NCBI RefSeq assembly: GCF_024498295.1
Contig: NZ_CP101827.1
Location: 62,001 to 126,000 of the forward strand
Direction of reading: 5' to 3'
Source: Thermocaproicibacter melissae
GTDB taxonomy: Bacteria > Bacillota > Clostridia > Oscillospirales > Acutalibacteraceae
Length of the DNA stretch: 64,000 bases
Of this stretch, positions 26,406 through 36,918 are shown in pieces; the first letter of the stretch is position 1; each line of letters begins with the position of its first letter. The notes under the pieces were generated by a model. That model did not search any database and was not told the DNA's origin. It was given only the letters and a program-made list of their open reading frames with translations. A program made the translations under genes and the position numbers.

Positions 26406-26663
26406 TCATCTAGAAAGCGGCTCTTTGCTTTGAAATTGGGCAAGAGCCCGGCGAATTTCGCGGTTTGTCTTCATTTGGTCTTCTGAGAGCACGGTGCCGG
26501 TTGCCGCAAGATGCTTCAGGTTCTTCCGCTTTGGATGTTCCAGTTTTCTTCGGCGACCGTCGCAAATAACGGCGCTACGTCCTTCAGAACGTAGAACAAC
26601 GAAAAAACCGTTGCCATCACGCCCGGCACGCGACCGCACCACACGCCCTCTCTCGAATTCCAT
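26406..26663 (-). CDS. KOW-domain RNA-binding protein (L14e-like)
   Basis: 85 aa. The N-terminal half ([44 protein letters not shown]) has the KOW fold and resembles archaeal/eukaryotic L14e-type proteins. The C-terminal half is a charged helix. A gene of this kind between map and infA is a recurrent feature of Clostridia. Its role is not established: it may be a ribosome-associated protein or an assembly factor. It is 12 bp after map and 13 bp before infA, so it should be expressed with the ribosome. Confidence 0.85.
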   Translation of the reverse strand: MEFERGRVVRSRAGRDGNGFFVVLRSEGRSAVICDGRRRKLEHPKRKNLKHLAATGTVLSEDQMKTNREIRRALAQFQSKEPLSR

Positions 26664-26675
26664 TGTCGACCCCCC

Positions 26676-27431
26676 TTAATCAGGCTCCGTCAGAATGACA
26701 GGTCCATCCGGGGTGACCGCGATGCTTTTTTCAAAGTGAGCGGAGAGCTTGCCGTCGGCGGTGACTGTGGTCCAGCCGTCCTCCAACGTTTTAACTTCTT
26801 TCACACCCTGGTTGATCATCGGTTCAATGGCGATGGTCATGCCAGGCAACAGGCGCACACCCCTGCCGGGTGTGCCGTAATTGGGAACACTCGGGTCCTC
26901 ATGCATCTTCGCGCCTACTCCGTGGCCGACAAAATCGCGTACCACCGAGTAACCGCGAGCTTCGACATACCGCTGGATTGCGCTGCCGATGTCGCCGATT
27001 CTGTTTCCTGCAAGCGCTTTCTGAATTCCTTCATAGAGGCTTTCGCGCGTTACATCCAACAGTCTCTGCGCTTCGGCACTTACTTTCCCGCAGGGAAAAG
27101 TCCACGCATTATCCCCCACATAGCCGTCATAAGTCGCGCCTACGTCGATGCTGACGATATCGCCTTCCTTAATCAGCTGCTTTTTACTCGGTATGCCATG
27201 GATGACTACATTGTTAACGGAAACACATGCACTCGCCGGAAAACCGCCGTAACCGAGGAACGTGGGTTTTGCACCCTGCTCCTCAATGTAACGGCGAACA
27301 ATACGGTCGATCTCCCAGGTGGAAACACCCGGTTCGACCGCTGCTCCGGCAAGTTTTAGTGCGTTTGCGGCAATTCTTCCCGCTTCGCGCATAATCTTTA
27401 ATTCTCTGCTAGTTTTAAGGACAATCATCAT
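26676..27431 (-). CDS. map: Methionine aminopeptidase, type I
   Basis: 251 aa. It removes the initiator Met from nascent chains. The five metal ligands are visible: D in IVSIDVGATYDG, D in GYVGDNAWTF, H in FVGHGVGAKMHEDP, E in TIAIEPMINQ, and the late E in HFEKSIAVT. The ATG at 27431 overlaps the last base of the adk stop (TGATG); a second ATG at 27428 has better spacing from AGAGG and could also serve. Confidence 0.96.
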   Translation of the reverse strand: MMIVLKTSRELKIMREAGRIAANALKLAGAAVEPGVSTWEIDRIVRRYIEEQGAKPTFLGYGGFPASACVSVNNVVIHGIPSKKQLIKEGDIVSIDVGATYDGYVGDNAWTFPCGKVSAEAQRLLDVTRESLYEGIQKALAGNRIGDIGSAIQRYVEARGYSVVRDFVGHGVGAKMHEDPSVPNYGTPGRGVRLLPGMTIAIEPMINQGVKEVKTLEDGWTTVTADGKLSAHFEKSIAVTPDGPVILTEPD

Positions 27432-28066
27432 CAAGCCTCTAATGCATTCTTGATGTCGCGCGCCGTGGAATCAGTGTCGTCAGTGCCGTGGACAGTACGA
27501 AGCTTGCCCTGCTTCTCATAATAATCAACCAGAGGCTCCGTCTGCTCATGGTAAACTTTGAGTCTTTCACGCACAGTTTCCGGATTGTCATCCTTGCGCT
27601 GAACAAGGGTGCCACCGCAAACGTCGCAGATGCCTTCCTTTTTCGGCGGGCGTGTGTCGACATTATAGGAGGCTCCGCAGTTGCTGCAGACACGGCGGCC
27701 GGACAGACGGCGAAGAATCAACGATTCCGGAACATCAAGATTGATGACACGGTCGATTCTCACCATTTTGTCCAGCGCCTCGGCCTGAGGAATGGTGCGC
27801 GGAAACCCGTCAAGGATAAATCCGTTTGCGCAGTCGTCTTGTGCAAGACGATCACGGATGATGCCGATTACGACGTCATCCGGAACGAGTTTTCCTGCCT
27901 CAATATAAGACTTTGCCTTGAGGCCCATTTCTGTGCCGCTTTTCAGCGCTTCACGGATAATATTACCCGTTGAGATCTGTGGGATGCCGACATCCTTTGA
28001 AAGGATTTCAGCGTGAGTTCCTTTACCGGCGCCCGGTGCGCCGAGGAAAATGAGGTTCATGCCCAT
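27431..28066 (-). CDS. adk: Adenylate kinase (zinc-type lid)
   Basis: 211 aa. P-loop GAPGAGKGT near residue 9, the AMP-binding region ISTGNIIREALKSGTEMG, and a LID carrying four Cys (CSNCGASY and CDVCGG) that bind a structural zinc, typical of Gram-positive enzymes. It balances ATP, ADP and AMP. The start at 28066 is favoured over 28060 by its spacing from AAGGAG. It sits between secY and map in the standard Firmicutes order. Confidence 0.97.
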   Translation of the reverse strand: MGMNLIFLGAPGAGKGTHAEILSKDVGIPQISTGNIIREALKSGTEMGLKAKSYIEAGKLVPDDVVIGIIRDRLAQDDCANGFILDGFPRTIPQAEALDKMVRIDRVINLDVPESLILRRLSGRRVCSNCGASYNVDTRPPKKEGICDVCGGTLVQRKDDNPETVRERLKVYHEQTEPLVDYYEKQGKLRTVHGTDDTDSTARDIKNALEA

Positions 28067-28082
28067 TGCTTCTCACTCCTTC

Positions 28083-29423
28083 TCAGTCAAGGAAGCCCTT
28101 GTAATGTCTCATCATCATCTGAGATTCCAACTGTTTCACCGTTTCCAGTGCAACACCGACAAGAATCAGCAGCGAAGTGCCGCCGATAGAAAGGTTTCTC
28201 ATGCCGGTCGTGCCGCCGAAGATAATCGGGAGCAAAGCAATGAAGGCGAGGAACAGGGAACCAATAAATGTCACTTTATAAAGGACCTTAGTGATATAGT
28301 CGGAAGTCGGCTTGCCGGGACGAATGCCCGGAATCGTGCCATTATTCTGACGGAGATTATTGGCCATTTCAATCGGATTATACTGAATCGTCATGTAGAA
28401 ATAGGCAAATGCAATAATCAGAATGAAATAGAGAATTGCATAAAGCCATCCCGTCGTTGAGAAGGCCTCAAAGAAGCTATACCAGAAACCGGACGTCGGG
28501 GCTTTGCTGCCCATCATAAAGCGGATTGTTTCCGGCAGAATCAAAATGGAGCTTGCGAAAATAATTGGCATAACGCCGGAAAGGCCAACCTTGATCGGAA
28601 TGTGAGTGCTCTGACCGCCGTACATTTTCCGGCCGATAACACGTTTCGCGTACTGAACCGGAATCCGGCGCTCGGAGTCATACATAAAGACGATGACCCA
28701 TATAACGACCAGGAACAGGACAACAAACAGCGGAACGAGGAAGTAATACTTTCCGTAGCTGGAAGGATCCTGATTGGCCGCATTCCAGAAAGTTCCCAGC
28801 GTATTGAACACATGAGGCATTCTGGAAACAATGCCGGCGAAAAGCAGAATCGAAATACCATTGCCAACGCCGTGCTGGTTGATCTGTTCGCCCAGCCACA
28901 TCATCAGTGCAGCGCCTGCCGTAAACGTCAGAATAATGACGAATGCAGCAAAGACGCCTGCTCCGCCTTCGCGGTACTTCACAATGTAAGTTCCGTCGGA
29001 AGCCGCGCTGTTGCGCAGGTAGAAGTAGTAGACAATAGCCTGGATCAGTGCCAGCAGAACGGCAACATACCGGGTAATAGCACCGAGGCGTTTCCGGCCT
29101 TCCTCTCCTTCTTTTGCCATGCGCTCAAGAGCAGGAATGGCAACAGTGAGAAGCTGAATAACAATGGAGCTGTTAATATAGGGCGTTACGCTCATGGCGA
29201 ACAAAGTCGCCTGCGCAAACGCGCCGCCGGAAAGTGTATCCAGATAGGCCAATCCGGTTCCCGAAGCGGCAACGGTATCCATAACGGACTTCAAAGCCGC
29301 TGTATCAAGAAACGGAACCGGAATGGAGGAACCGAACCGAAACACAATGATGATGAAAATGGTAAACAGCATCTTTTTGCGAAGGTCCGGAATATTCCAG
29401 GCGTTCTTGATTGTCTTAAACAA
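28083..29423 (-). CDS. secY: Preprotein translocase subunit SecY
   Basis: 446 aa channel protein of the Sec translocon with ten membrane helices. The plug region follows FRFGSSIPVPFLDT, and the loop region YSERRIPVQYAKRV (here YDSERRIPVQYAKRVIGRKM) and the late GTIPGIRPGKPTSDYI are typical. It directly follows rplO by 1 nt, linking ribosome synthesis and membrane protein export. Confidence 0.98.
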   Translation of the reverse strand: MFKTIKNAWNIPDLRKKMLFTIFIIIVFRFGSSIPVPFLDTAALKSVMDTVAASGTGLAYLDTLSGGAFAQATLFAMSVTPYINSSIVIQLLTVAIPALERMAKEGEEGRKRLGAITRYVAVLLALIQAIVYYFYLRNSAASDGTYIVKYREGGAGVFAAFVIILTFTAGAALMMWLGEQINQHGVGNGISILLFAGIVSRMPHVFNTLGTFWNAANQDPSSYGKYYFLVPLFVVLFLVVIWVIVFMYDSERRIPVQYAKRVIGRKMYGGQSTHIPIKVGLSGVMPIIFASSILILPETIRFMMGSKAPTSGFWYSFFEAFSTTGWLYAILYFILIIAFAYFYMTIQYNPIEMANNLRQNNGTIPGIRPGKPTSDYITKVLYKVTFIGSLFLAFIALLPIIFGGTTGMRNLSIGGTSLLILVGVALETVKQLESQMMMRHYKGFLD

Positions 29424-29424
29424 A

Positions 29425-29865
29425 TCAGATCACCTCTGCCTTCCCGCCAGCCGCTTCGATTTTTTCTTTTGCGGAGGCAGAGAAAGCATTCGCCCTCACC
29501 GTCAGTTTCTTCGTGAGTTTTCCGTTCCCGAGAATCTTAATCCCATCGCCGGACCTATTCACGAGTCCTGCTTCAGTTAAGGACTTGGCATCAACCGCTG
29601 CCCCGTTATCGAATTTCTCAAGCGCACCAACATTCACGGTTTGGATATTCTTTGCAAAATGATTAACGAAGCCACGCTTCGGGATACGTCTCTGTAGAGG
29701 CATTTGACCGCCTTCAAAACCCGGACGGATGGAGCCGCCGGATCTTGCCTTCTGGCCCTTATGTCCCTTACCAGCTGTCTTTCCCTGACCGGAGCCAGCG
29801 CCTCTTCCAACGCGCTTCGGTGCTTTGCGGGAGCCGGGAACTGCTGTCAGTTCGTTCAACTTCAT
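29425..29865 (-). CDS. rplO: 50S ribosomal protein L15
   Basis: 146 aa. [43 protein letters not shown] is the extended basic tail that threads into 23S rRNA. The C-terminal domain ends with [20 protein letters not shown]. It is the gene before secY. Confidence 0.98.
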   Translation of the reverse strand: MKLNELTAVPGSRKAPKRVGRGAGSGQGKTAGKGHKGQKARSGGSIRPGFEGGQMPLQRRIPKRGFVNHFAKNIQTVNVGALEKFDNGAAVDAKSLTEAGLVNRSGDGIKILGNGKLTKKLTVRANAFSASAKEKIEAAGGKAEVI

Positions 29866-29885
29866 AGAGTTTCACACCTCCTTGC

Positions 29886-30065
29886 TTATGCGTTGCTTAC
29901 CTCGATGAGGTGGATAATCTTGGCCACCTTGCCTCTGGTCTGGGCGTTGTCTGGCTGAATCGACGAATCCCCGATTTTGGTAAGACCAAGAGAGTGGGCG
30001 GTTGCAATCTGGTCTTTCTTGGCGCCGATCGTGCTCTTGACCAGCGTTATTTTGAGCTGTGCCAT
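29886..30065 (-). CDS. rpmD: 50S ribosomal protein L30
   Basis: 59 aa (MAQLKITLVKSTIGAKKDQI...), with the LVKS-IG-K-Q core and the LGL-KI segment of L30. It lies between rpsE (15 bp upstream) and rplO (20 bp downstream), the standard order, and is below common ORF length limits. AAGGAGGG precedes its ATG. Confidence 0.97.
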   Translation of the reverse strand: MAQLKITLVKSTIGAKKDQIATAHSLGLTKIGDSSIQPDNAQTRGKVAKIIHLIEVSNA

Positions 30066-30080
30066 ATTGCTATGCCCTCC

Positions 30081-30581
30081 TTATGCAAAAATTTCTTTTA
30101 CAGATTTGCCGCGTGTCTGAGCGACCTGCTCTGCATTGCGCAGTTTAGCCAGTCCGTCCATTGTTGCACGGACAACATTGCACGGATTATTGGAACGGAG
30201 GGCCTTCGTGCGGATGTCGCGGATGCCAGCAGCTTCCACAACAGCACGAACCGGGCCGCCGGCGATGACACCGGTACCAGGAGCAGCTGGCTTCATAAGC
30301 ACTCTGCCTGCGCCGTAGGAACCGATAATCTCGTGCGGAATAGTATCGCCGTGAAGAGCAACCTTAATCAGGTTCTTCTTAGCGTCTTCAATCCCTTTGC
30401 GGATTGCGTCCGGGACTTCACCGGCCTTGCCGATGCCGAAGCCGACAGTGCCGTTTCCGTCGCCGACGACGACCAGTGCCGAAAACTTGAAAATGCGGCC
30501 GCCTTTAACGGTTTTAGAAACACGGTTGATGGCAACCACATGTTCCTTGAGTTCCATTGCTGAAGCGTCAATCCTAGCCAA
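30081..30581 (-). CDS. rpsE: 30S ribosomal protein S5
   Basis: 166 aa. The double-stranded-RNA-binding N-terminal domain ([35 protein letters not shown]) is the site where spectinomycin-resistance changes occur in other species. The C-terminal domain contains [25 protein letters not shown]. It helps decoding accuracy and mRNA entry. Confidence 0.98.
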   Translation of the reverse strand: MARIDASAMELKEHVVAINRVSKTVKGGRIFKFSALVVVGDGNGTVGFGIGKAGEVPDAIRKGIEDAKKNLIKVALHGDTIPHEIIGSYGAGRVLMKPAAPGTGVIAGGPVRAVVEAAGIRDIRTKALRSNNPCNVVRATMDGLAKLRNAEQVAQTRGKSVKEIFA

Positions 30582-30598
30582 AAGTTTTCCTCCTCCTC

Positions 30599-30961
30599 TT
30601 AGAACTTGAGGCCGCCCTCGCGGGCGCCTTCGGCCAGTTCTTTGACGCGGCCGTGATACAGATAACCGCCGCGGTCAAAAACGACCTTTTCGATTCCCTT
30701 TTCCACGGCACGCTTAGCAATAGCTAGGCCAACTTTGCGGGCCGCTTCTTTGTTTCCGCCGTTGCTGCCGGAGAACTCCTTGTCTAGCGAAGAAGCAGCC
30801 ACAAGTGTTACGCCTTTTTCATCATCGATGATCTGGGCATAAATGTTCTTGGCAGAGCGAAATACGTTTAGGCGCGGGCACTCGCCCGTACCGCTGATCT
30901 TGCCGCGCACTCTTTTGTGGCGGTGCAGTCTGGCCTTGTTCGTATCGGCCTTGTTCACCAT
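30599..30961 (-). CDS. rplR: 50S ribosomal protein L18
   Basis: 120 aa 5S-rRNA-binding protein. [37 protein letters not shown] and the C-terminal [28 protein letters not shown] are typical. It lies 14 bp after rplF. Confidence 0.98.
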   Translation of the reverse strand: MVNKADTNKARLHRHKRVRGKISGTGECPRLNVFRSAKNIYAQIIDDEKGVTLVAASSLDKEFSGSNGGNKEAARKVGLAIAKRAVEKGIEKVVFDRGGYLYHGRVKELAEGAREGGLKF

Positions 30962-30975
30962 TTGCGATTCACTCC

Positions 30976-31524
30976 TTACTTCTTAGCGCCTTTACCGGCT
31001 TTGCCTTCCTTACGGCGGATGTGTTCATCCACATACTTAATGCCCTTGCCCTTATACGGTTCAGGCGGACGTTTCTCGCGGACTTCCGCTGCAAACTGAC
31101 CAACCTGCTGCTTATCCGGGCCAGAGATAACAATTTTGTTCGCCGTGGGGCATTCAATCGTGATGCCCGGAACTTCCGGAACAATCACCTGATGCGAAAA
31201 GCCGAGGTTCATAACGAGATTGCTGCCCTGTTTCTGAACACGGTAGCCGACACCGTTAACTTCCAGCTCTTTCTTGAAGCCTTCTGTAACGCCGAGCACC
31301 ATATTGTTGATGATGGAGCGTGTCGTTCCGTGCAGGGCTTTGTTTTCTTTTTCGTCATTCGGGCGGGTAACAAGGATCTCATTGCCCTCGACCTTCACGG
31401 TCATGTTCGGGTGGATTTTCGTAGTCAGAGTTCCTTTCGGGCCCTTGACGGTAACAACGCTGCCGTCAACTGTTGCGGTGACGCCGGCGGGAATATTTAT
31501 GGGTTTTCTTCCAATTCGCGACAT
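30976..31524 (-). CDS. rplF: 50S ribosomal protein L6
   Basis: 182 aa with two similar domains. [15 protein letters not shown] at the start and [25 protein letters not shown] at the end are conserved. L6 stabilises the GTPase-factor binding region of 23S rRNA. Confidence 0.98.
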   Translation of the reverse strand: MSRIGRKPINIPAGVTATVDGSVVTVKGPKGTLTTKIHPNMTVKVEGNEILVTRPNDEKENKALHGTTRSIINNMVLGVTEGFKKELEVNGVGYRVQKQGSNLVMNLGFSHQVIVPEVPGITIECPTANKIVISGPDKQQVGQFAAEVREKRPPEPYKGKGIKYVDEHIRRKEGKAGKGAKK

Positions 31525-31542
31525 TGCTGCACCCCCTTATTC

Positions 31543-31941
31543 TTACCAAATGAACGCGAGAACTTCGCCGCCCACATGTTCTTTACGGGCCTGACGGTCC
31601 GTCATAATGCCCTTGGAAGTAGAAATAATTGCAATTCCGAGGCCTTTCATAACTTTCGGCAGTTCGTCTGCGTTGCGGTAAATGCGAAGGCCGGGTTTTG
31701 AAACTCTCTGCAGACCGTTAATCGCGGCCGTTTTGCCTTCGCCATATTTTAAAGTCACTTTGATAACGCCCTGCTTGCCGTCATCGGTAACCGTGTATCC
31801 CTTGATATAGCCTTCGTCAGCAAGAATCTGAACAATGGCTTTCTTCATGTTGGAAGCGGGGATTTCAACGGTATCGTGTTTGGCATTGCTCGCATTGCGA
31901 ATACGAGTAAGCAGATCAGCGATGGTATCTGTGATTTGCAT
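31543..31941 (-). CDS. rpsH: 30S ribosomal protein S8
   Basis: 132 aa primary 16S-binding protein ([33 protein letters not shown]). In E. coli S8 represses the spc operon at rplE; I saw no obvious copy of its RNA target here. The ending [27 protein letters not shown] is typical. Confidence 0.98.
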   Translation of the reverse strand: MQITDTIADLLTRIRNASNAKHDTVEIPASNMKKAIVQILADEGYIKGYTVTDDGKQGVIKVTLKYGEGKTAAINGLQRVSKPGLRIYRNADELPKVMKGLGIAIISTSKGIMTDRQARKEHVGGEVLAFIW

Positions 31942-31962
31942 GCCGTTACCTCCTTTTCAGCC

Positions 31963-32148
31963 TTACCAGCTTGCCTTTTTAACGCCCGGAATCTCGCCTT
32001 TGTAGGCAAGCTCACGGAAGCAGATACGGCAGATGCCGAACTTACGAAGGTAGGCGTGCGGCCTGCCGCAGATCTTGCATCTGTTGTAAGCGCGTGTTGA
32101 ATACTTCGCAGGGCGGCTCTGTTTAATCTTCATTGAAGTTTTGGCCAC
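31963..32148 (-). CDS. rpsN: 30S ribosomal protein S14, type Z (zinc-binding)
   Basis: 61 aa. The four Cys of the zinc site are present in [20 protein letters not shown], so this is the short zinc form and not the longer Cys-free paralogue. It is 14-21 bp from its neighbours in the spc section. Confidence 0.98.
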   Translation of the reverse strand: MAKTSMKIKQSRPAKYSTRAYNRCKICGRPHAYLRKFGICRICFRELAYKGEIPGVKKASW

Positions 32149-32160
32149 AGTGAACCCTCC

Positions 32161-32703
32161 TTATTTCGCGAACGGGGCACCCATGAGTCTGAGAAGCTCT
32201 CTGGATTCCTCGTCGGTTTTTGCCGTCGTAACAATGCAGATGTCCATTCCGCGGACCTTGTCAACCTTGTCGTAGTCAATTTCCGGGAATATAAGCTGTT
32301 CTTTGATGCCCATATTATAATTGCCGCGTCCATCGAAGGAGTTCGGGTTTATGCCGTGGAAGTCGCGGACACGCGGGAGCGCCACATTGAAGAGGCGGTC
32401 CAGAAACTCATACATACGGTCGCCGCGGAGTGTAACCTTGGCGCCGATTTTCATTCCAGCGCGGACTTTGAAGTTAGCGACGGACTTTTTCGCGGTGCAA
32501 ATCATCGGCTTCTGGCCGGTGATCGCGGAAAGATCACTGATGACCGAATCGATCACCTTAGAGTTCTCTTTGGCGTCGCCCGCGGCCACATTGATGACAA
32601 TTTTTTCGAGCTTCGGGATCTGCATGACGCTCTTATAGGAAAACTTCTTCATCAGGGCCGGTGCGGCTTCCTTCTGATAGTACTCTTTCAGTCTTGCTGC
32701 CAT
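32161..32703 (-). CDS. rplE: 50S ribosomal protein L5
   Basis: 180 aa from the ATG at 32703, preceded by AAGGAGGAG; the frame to 32733 overlaps rplX and lacks a site. It binds 5S rRNA and the central protuberance. [21 protein letters not shown] and [28 protein letters not shown] are diagnostic. Confidence 0.98.
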   Translation of the reverse strand: MAARLKEYYQKEAAPALMKKFSYKSVMQIPKLEKIVINVAAGDAKENSKVIDSVISDLSAITGQKPMICTAKKSVANFKVRAGMKIGAKVTLRGDRMYEFLDRLFNVALPRVRDFHGINPNSFDGRGNYNMGIKEQLIFPEIDYDKVDKVRGMDICIVTTAKTDEESRELLRLMGAPFAK

Positions 32704-32714
32704 GTTTCTCCTCC

Positions 32715-33035
32715 TTACAGCGCTTCGCCGCATTTTTTGCAGATGCGCTCTTTCGTGCCGTCCTCAAAGATCTTGTGGCTGACACGCGTCGGTTTGCCGC
32801 AGTGAGGACAAACAATCTGTACTTTGCAGGCGTACATGGCACCCTCTGCTTTGACGATGCCGCTTTGATCGCCGGGCTTGCGGGGCTTTACATGCTTGGA
32901 GACAAGGTTGATTTTCTCAACAATAACCTTGCCTTCTTTCGGGCTGACCTGAAGGACTTTGCCCTTCTTGCCACGGTCTTTTCCGCTCAGCACAACGACT
33001 GTGTCGCCAGTCTTTACATGAACTTTATTTTTCAT
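32715..33035 (-). CDS. rplX: 50S ribosomal protein L24
   Basis: 106 aa from the ATG at 33035 ([27 protein letters not shown]), with GGGAGGTG upstream. It has a KOW motif and initiates 50S assembly. The C-terminal [10 protein letters not shown] and CKKCGEAL carry four Cys that may bind a metal. Confidence 0.98.
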   Translation of the reverse strand: MKNKVHVKTGDTVVVLSGKDRGKKGKVLQVSPKEGKVIVEKINLVSKHVKPRKPGDQSGIVKAEGAMYACKVQIVCPHCGKPTRVSHKIFEDGTKERICKKCGEAL

Positions 33036-33051
33036 CACAGAGCACCTCCCA

Positions 33052-33420
33052 TTACAGCACTTCCGGGGCAAGGCTCAGGATTTTGACATAATCCTTGTCG
33101 CGCAGCTCACGGGCTACAGGTCCGAAAATACGTGTGCCTTTCGGATTCTTGTCGTCGTTGATAAGCACGGCCGCATTCTCATCGAAGCGGATGTATGTTC
33201 CGTCCTCGCGACGGACGCCTGAAGCGGTGCGCACAACTACGGCCTTGACAACGTCGCCCTTCTTAACGGTGCCGCCGGGGGCCGCTTTCTTAACCGATGC
33301 GACGATTACGTCGCCGATATTTGCATACCTTCTGCCTGTGCCGCCCAGAACGCGAATGCACATCAACTGCTTCGCGCCGGTGTTGTCGGCAACATTAAGG
33401 TAAGTCTGCTGTTGAATCAC
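33052..33420 (-). CDS. rplN: 50S ribosomal protein L14
   Basis: 122 aa ([27 protein letters not shown]), a subunit-interface protein and docking site for silencing and recycling factors. Length and sequence are standard. Confidence 0.98.
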   Translation of the reverse strand: MIQQQTYLNVADNTGAKQLMCIRVLGGTGRRYANIGDVIVASVKKAAPGGTVKKGDVVKAVVVRTASGVRREDGTYIRFDENAAVLINDDKNPKGTRIFGPVARELRDKDYVKILSLAPEVL

Positions 33421-33450
33421 GGTGCGTTCCTCCTTTGCACGGGGCCAAGG

Positions 33451-33708
33451 CTACTTGGCCTTCTCCAAAATTTTGACAAGACGCCATCTTTTATCCTTGC
33501 TCAGGGGACGGGTCTCCATTACACGCACGCGATCGCCGATTGAGCACTCATTGTTCTCGTCATGAGCTTTGAGCTTGACGGTACGTTTAATAACCTTTTT
33601 GTAGATCGGGTGCTTCACGCTGTCTTCTACGGCAACCACGATGGTTTTATCCATCTTGTTGCTGACAACTCTACCGACCTCGGTCTTCCTGATATTTCTT
33701 TCGCTCAC
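33451..33708 (-). CDS. rpsQ: 30S ribosomal protein S17
   Basis: 85 aa OB-fold protein ([45 protein letters not shown]) binding the 5' domain of 16S rRNA. It is located between rpmC and rplN. Confidence 0.98.
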   Translation of the reverse strand: MSERNIRKTEVGRVVSNKMDKTIVVAVEDSVKHPIYKKVIKRTVKLKAHDENNECSIGDRVRVMETRPLSKDKRWRLVKILEKAK

Positions 33709-33726
33709 GGTGCATCCTCCCTTCCC

Positions 33727-33927
33727 TTACGCTTCTTCTTTCAGCTCATTCTCGCGCAGAACCGTCTTTATACGGGCAATATCTTTCTTGACGGCCTTAA
33801 TACGCATCGGGTTTTCGAGCTGGTTAATCGAAAGCTGAAAGCGGAGGTTGAAGAGCTCGGCTTTCAAATCTTTAAGTTTGCTCTCCAGCTCTTCCGTGGT
33901 CATTTCTCTGACTTCTGAGGCCTTCAT
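33727..33927 (-). CDS. rpmC: 50S ribosomal protein L29
   Basis: 66 aa helical hairpin ([40 protein letters not shown]) near the tunnel exit where trigger factor and SRP dock. Its start overlaps the rplP stop by 1 nt. Confidence 0.98.
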   Translation of the reverse strand: MKASEVREMTTEELESKLKDLKAELFNLRFQLSINQLENPMRIKAVKKDIARIKTVLRENELKEEA

Positions 33928-34352
33928 TACTGCTCACCACCCGTTTCTTCCTTGGTTACGATTTTGCACTTGATCGGCAGTTTGTGCGCGGCAAGGCGCA
34001 GGGCTTCCCTAGCCGTTTCCTCCGGGATACCGCCCATTTCAAACATTACGCGGCCCGGTTTTACAACTGCTACCCAGTACTCGGGAGCACCTTTACCGGA
34101 ACCCATGCGGACTTCGGCAGGTTTCTTTGTAACCGGTTTATCCGGGAAAATCTTCGTCCAGACCTGGCCGAATCTCTTTGTGTAACGTGTCATGGCAACA
34201 CGTGCAGCCTCGATCTGGTTAGCGGTAATCCATGCCGGCTCCAGCGCCTGAAGGCCGTATTCGCCGTAATCTACTTTATTGCCGCGAAGGCATTTGCCTG
34301 TCATGCGGCCACGCTGAACTTTGCGGTATTTCACGCGTTTGGGCATCAGCAT
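33927..34352 (-). CDS. rplP: 50S ribosomal protein L16
   Basis: 141 aa. The ATG at 34352 has ideal spacing from AGGAGG, although an internal ATG (MPKRVKYRK) is the family-like N-terminus. L16 lies near the A-site tRNA elbow. The start shares one base with the rpsC stop (TAATG). Confidence 0.98.
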   Translation of the reverse strand: MLMPKRVKYRKVQRGRMTGKCLRGNKVDYGEYGLQALEPAWITANQIEAARVAMTRYTKRFGQVWTKIFPDKPVTKKPAEVRMGSGKGAPEYWVAVVKPGRVMFEMGGIPEETAREALRLAAHKLPIKCKIVTKEETGGEQ

Positions 34353-35026
34353 TATCTGCCGCCTCCTTCCTTATGGGACTGAAGCTGTTTGCGGTTGTCG
34401 TGAAGAACTTCGCCCTTGTAAATCCAAACTTTTACGCCGATGCGGCCGTAGGTTGTCGCAGCTTCGGCGAAGCCGTAGTCGATATCGGCACGGATGGTCT
34501 GAAGGGGAATGGTTCCATCATGATACTGTTCGCGCCGTGCAATTTCAGCACCGCCCAGACGGCCGGAAACCTGTGTTTTGATTCCCTTTACGCCCATCTT
34601 CATGGCGCGGCCGATGCACTGTTTCATGGCGCGGCGGAAGGAGATACGCTTCTCCAGCTGCTGCGCAATGTTCTCTGCAACGAGTTGCGCGTTTGTGTCG
34701 GGATTTTTAATCTCAACGATATTGATCGTAACCGGCTTGCCCAGGAACTTTTCACACTGGAGGCGAAGCTTTTCGATCTCAGCGCCGCCCTTACCGATGA
34801 CGATGCCGGGCTTTGCGCAGTGAATATGAATGCGAACCTTAGAGGCGTCGCGCTCAATTTCAACCTTCGGAACGCCTGCCGGTGCAAGCTGCTTGAGCAG
34901 CATCTTGCGAAGCTTGTAGTCTTCAACGAGCATATCGGCAAAGACTTCATCCTTCGCAAACCAGCGGGAATCCCAATCTTTAATAACGCCTACACGGAAA
35001 CCGTGTGGATTAACTTTCTGGCCCAT
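34352..35026 (-). CDS. rpsC: 30S ribosomal protein S3
   Basis: 224 aa. [24 protein letters not shown] is the conserved N-terminus, and the KH domain includes [20 protein letters not shown]. It lies at the mRNA entry channel and has helicase-like activity in other bacteria. Confidence 0.98.
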   Translation of the reverse strand: MGQKVNPHGFRVGVIKDWDSRWFAKDEVFADMLVEDYKLRKMLLKQLAPAGVPKVEIERDASKVRIHIHCAKPGIVIGKGGAEIEKLRLQCEKFLGKPVTINIVEIKNPDTNAQLVAENIAQQLEKRISFRRAMKQCIGRAMKMGVKGIKTQVSGRLGGAEIARREQYHDGTIPLQTIRADIDYGFAEAATTYGRIGVKVWIYKGEVLHDNRKQLQSHKEGGGR

Positions 35027-35044
35027 AATTTACCTCCTCTTCAC

Positions 35045-35392
35045 TTATTCCTTTTCCTTGAGCACCATGGTCACGTGCGATGTCCTCTTGAGGATACGGA
35101 ACGCGCGGCCTTGAGCTCTCGGACGGATGCGCTTGAGGATCGGACCCGGGCTTACGAAACACTTGGCAACGTAAAGCTTAGAAGGATCCATGCTCATGTT
35201 GTTCTCTGCATTTGCAACGGCTGACTTGAGCAGCTTGGCGACCGGTTCGCTCGCAGCTTTCGGCGTATTCTTCAGAATCGCCATGGCGACGTTCACCGGC
35301 TTGTTGCGGATCAGGTCAAGCACGATTTGGACTTTTCGGGGTGAAATCCTGGCATATCTCAGGTATGCTCTGGCTTCCATGCTTTCTTCCAT
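35045..35392 (-). CDS. rplV: 50S ribosomal protein L22
   Basis: 115 aa from the ATG at 35392 ([29 protein letters not shown]), 8 nt after AGGAG; the upstream GTG at 35401 is within the site itself. Its long hairpin (about residues 82-97, [17 protein letters not shown]) lines the exit tunnel constriction. Confidence 0.97.
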   Translation of the reverse strand: MEESMEARAYLRYARISPRKVQIVLDLIRNKPVNVAMAILKNTPKAASEPVAKLLKSAVANAENNMSMDPSKLYVAKCFVSPGPILKRIRPRAQGRAFRILKRTSHVTMVLKEKE

Positions 35393-35406
35393 GCTGTGCA
35401 CTCCTT

Positions 35407-35697
35407 TCAGCCGTTATTGCCCGTGGGCGAAGTTGTCTTCGAGCCCGAATGCCCACGGAAAGTACGAGTCGGTGCGAATTCACCGAGTCTGTGTCCGACC
35501 ATATCTTCTGTAATATATACCGGAACATGTTTACGGCCGTCGTGGACCGCAATGGTATGACCGACAAAATCCGGGAAGATGGTGGAAGACCTGCTCCAGG
35601 TCTTGATAATCTTCTTTTCGCCGGATTTATTCATTTCCTGAATTCTCTTAAGCAGCACGGGCTGAACATAAGGGCCCTTTTTAATGCTTCTGCTCAT
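35407..35697 (-). CDS. rpsS: 30S ribosomal protein S19
   Basis: 96 aa ([23 protein letters not shown]...), with [41 protein letters not shown]. Head protein forming a bridge to the 50S subunit. Confidence 0.98.
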   Translation of the reverse strand: MSRSIKKGPYVQPVLLKRIQEMNKSGEKKIIKTWSRSSTIFPDFVGHTIAVHDGRKHVPVYITEDMVGHRLGEFAPTRTFRGHSGSKTTSPTGNNG

Positions 35698-35722
35698 AAT
35701 TCACAAGCTCCTTTCCGTACGC

Positions 35723-36556
35723 TTATTGGCCGTTCCTGCGCTTCACAATGAAGCGGTCAGAGCGGTTATGACGCGAACGTGTCTTGTAGCCCAAAGCTGG
35801 TTTACCCCACGGAGTAACCGGTCCGGGACGTCCAATCGGCGCTCTGCCTTCGCCGCCGCCGTGCGGGTGGTCGTTCGGGTTCATAACAGAACCGCGGACG
35901 GTCGGGCGCCAACCCATGTGACGCTTACGGCCCGCTTTACCGATCTTCATGTTCTCGTGGTCGATGTTGCTGACTTGGCCGATTGTTGCCATGCAGCTGA
36001 TCGGAACATTGCGGAGCTCACCGGAGGGCAGGCGGAGCAGTGCGAGGCCGTTCTCTTTTGCCATCAGCTGGGCCATGATGCCTGCTGCACGAGCAAGCTG
36101 TGCACCCTTGCCGGGGTAAAGCTCAACGTTGTGAATAAACGTACCTACCGGGATGTTCTCAAGCGGAAGGGCGTTGCCCGGCTTGATATCCACTGCGGTA
36201 CCGGCGACGACTGTATCGCCAACCTTCACGCCTTCCGGCGCGATGATGTAGCTCTTTTCGCCGTCTTCATACTGAATCAAAGCGATGAAAGCGCTGCGGT
36301 TCGGGTCATACTCGATGCTCAAAACGGTTGCAGGAGCGTCGAACTTACGGCGCTTGAAATCAATGATACGGTACTTCTTGCGGTTTCCGCCGCCGCGATG
36401 GCGAACGGTGATGCGGCCATAGCTGTTGCGGCCGGATTTCTTTTTCTTAGGGGCCAGCAGGCTCTTCTCCGGTGCTTTCTTTGTCAGAACGCTGTAATCG
36501 ATAACAGACATATTGCGCCGGGAAGCCGTGGTCGGCTTAAAGTTTATAGTTGGCAT
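35723..36556 (-). CDS. rplB: 50S ribosomal protein L2
   Basis: 277 aa. The conserved histidine near the peptidyl-transferase centre lies in [21 protein letters not shown]. Length and ends ([33 protein letters not shown]) are standard. Confidence 0.98.
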   Translation of the reverse strand: MPTINFKPTTASRRNMSVIDYSVLTKKAPEKSLLAPKKKKSGRNSYGRITVRHRGGGNRKKYRIIDFKRRKFDAPATVLSIEYDPNRSAFIALIQYEDGEKSYIIAPEGVKVGDTVVAGTAVDIKPGNALPLENIPVGTFIHNVELYPGKGAQLARAAGIMAQLMAKENGLALLRLPSGELRNVPISCMATIGQVSNIDHENMKIGKAGRKRHMGWRPTVRGSVMNPNDHPHGGGEGRAPIGRPGPVTPWGKPALGYKTRSRHNRSDRFIVKRRNGQ

Positions 36557-36627
36557 ATTTCACACTCCTCATGACGGCTTTGCGGGGAAGTGCCGGTTCC
36601 CCATCCATGCCTCCGCAAAATGCGGAA

Positions 36628-36918
36628 TTACATCATGCTGTCGAAAAATTCAATCGTTTTGCTGTCGGGTTTCAGAGTAACGACTGCTTTTTTCCAAGAA
36701 CTGGTGTAGCCTTCAAATCTGCCCTGGCGGCGGAAGCGGCCGCGGACGTTAATTGTGCTCACCTTGGCAACTTTGACGCCGAACAGCTCTTCGCAAGCTC
36801 TTGCAACGTCAATCTTAGTCGCATTCTTTGCTACCTCGAAGGTATATTTTTTCTCTGCAATACCGGCCATGCTTTTTTCAGAAATGACCGGACGGATAAT
36901 GATGTCCTGCGGTGCCAT
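36628..36918 (-). CDS. rplW: 50S ribosomal protein L23
   Basis: 96 aa (DIIIRPVISEKSMAGIAEKKYTFEVAKNATKIDVARACEELFGVKV), tunnel-exit protein that recruits trigger factor and SRP. It starts directly after the rplD stop with no gap. Confidence 0.98.
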   Translation of the reverse strand: MAPQDIIIRPVISEKSMAGIAEKKYTFEVAKNATKIDVARACEELFGVKVAKVSTINVRGRFRRQGRFEGYTSSWKKAVVTLKPDSKTIEFFDSMM

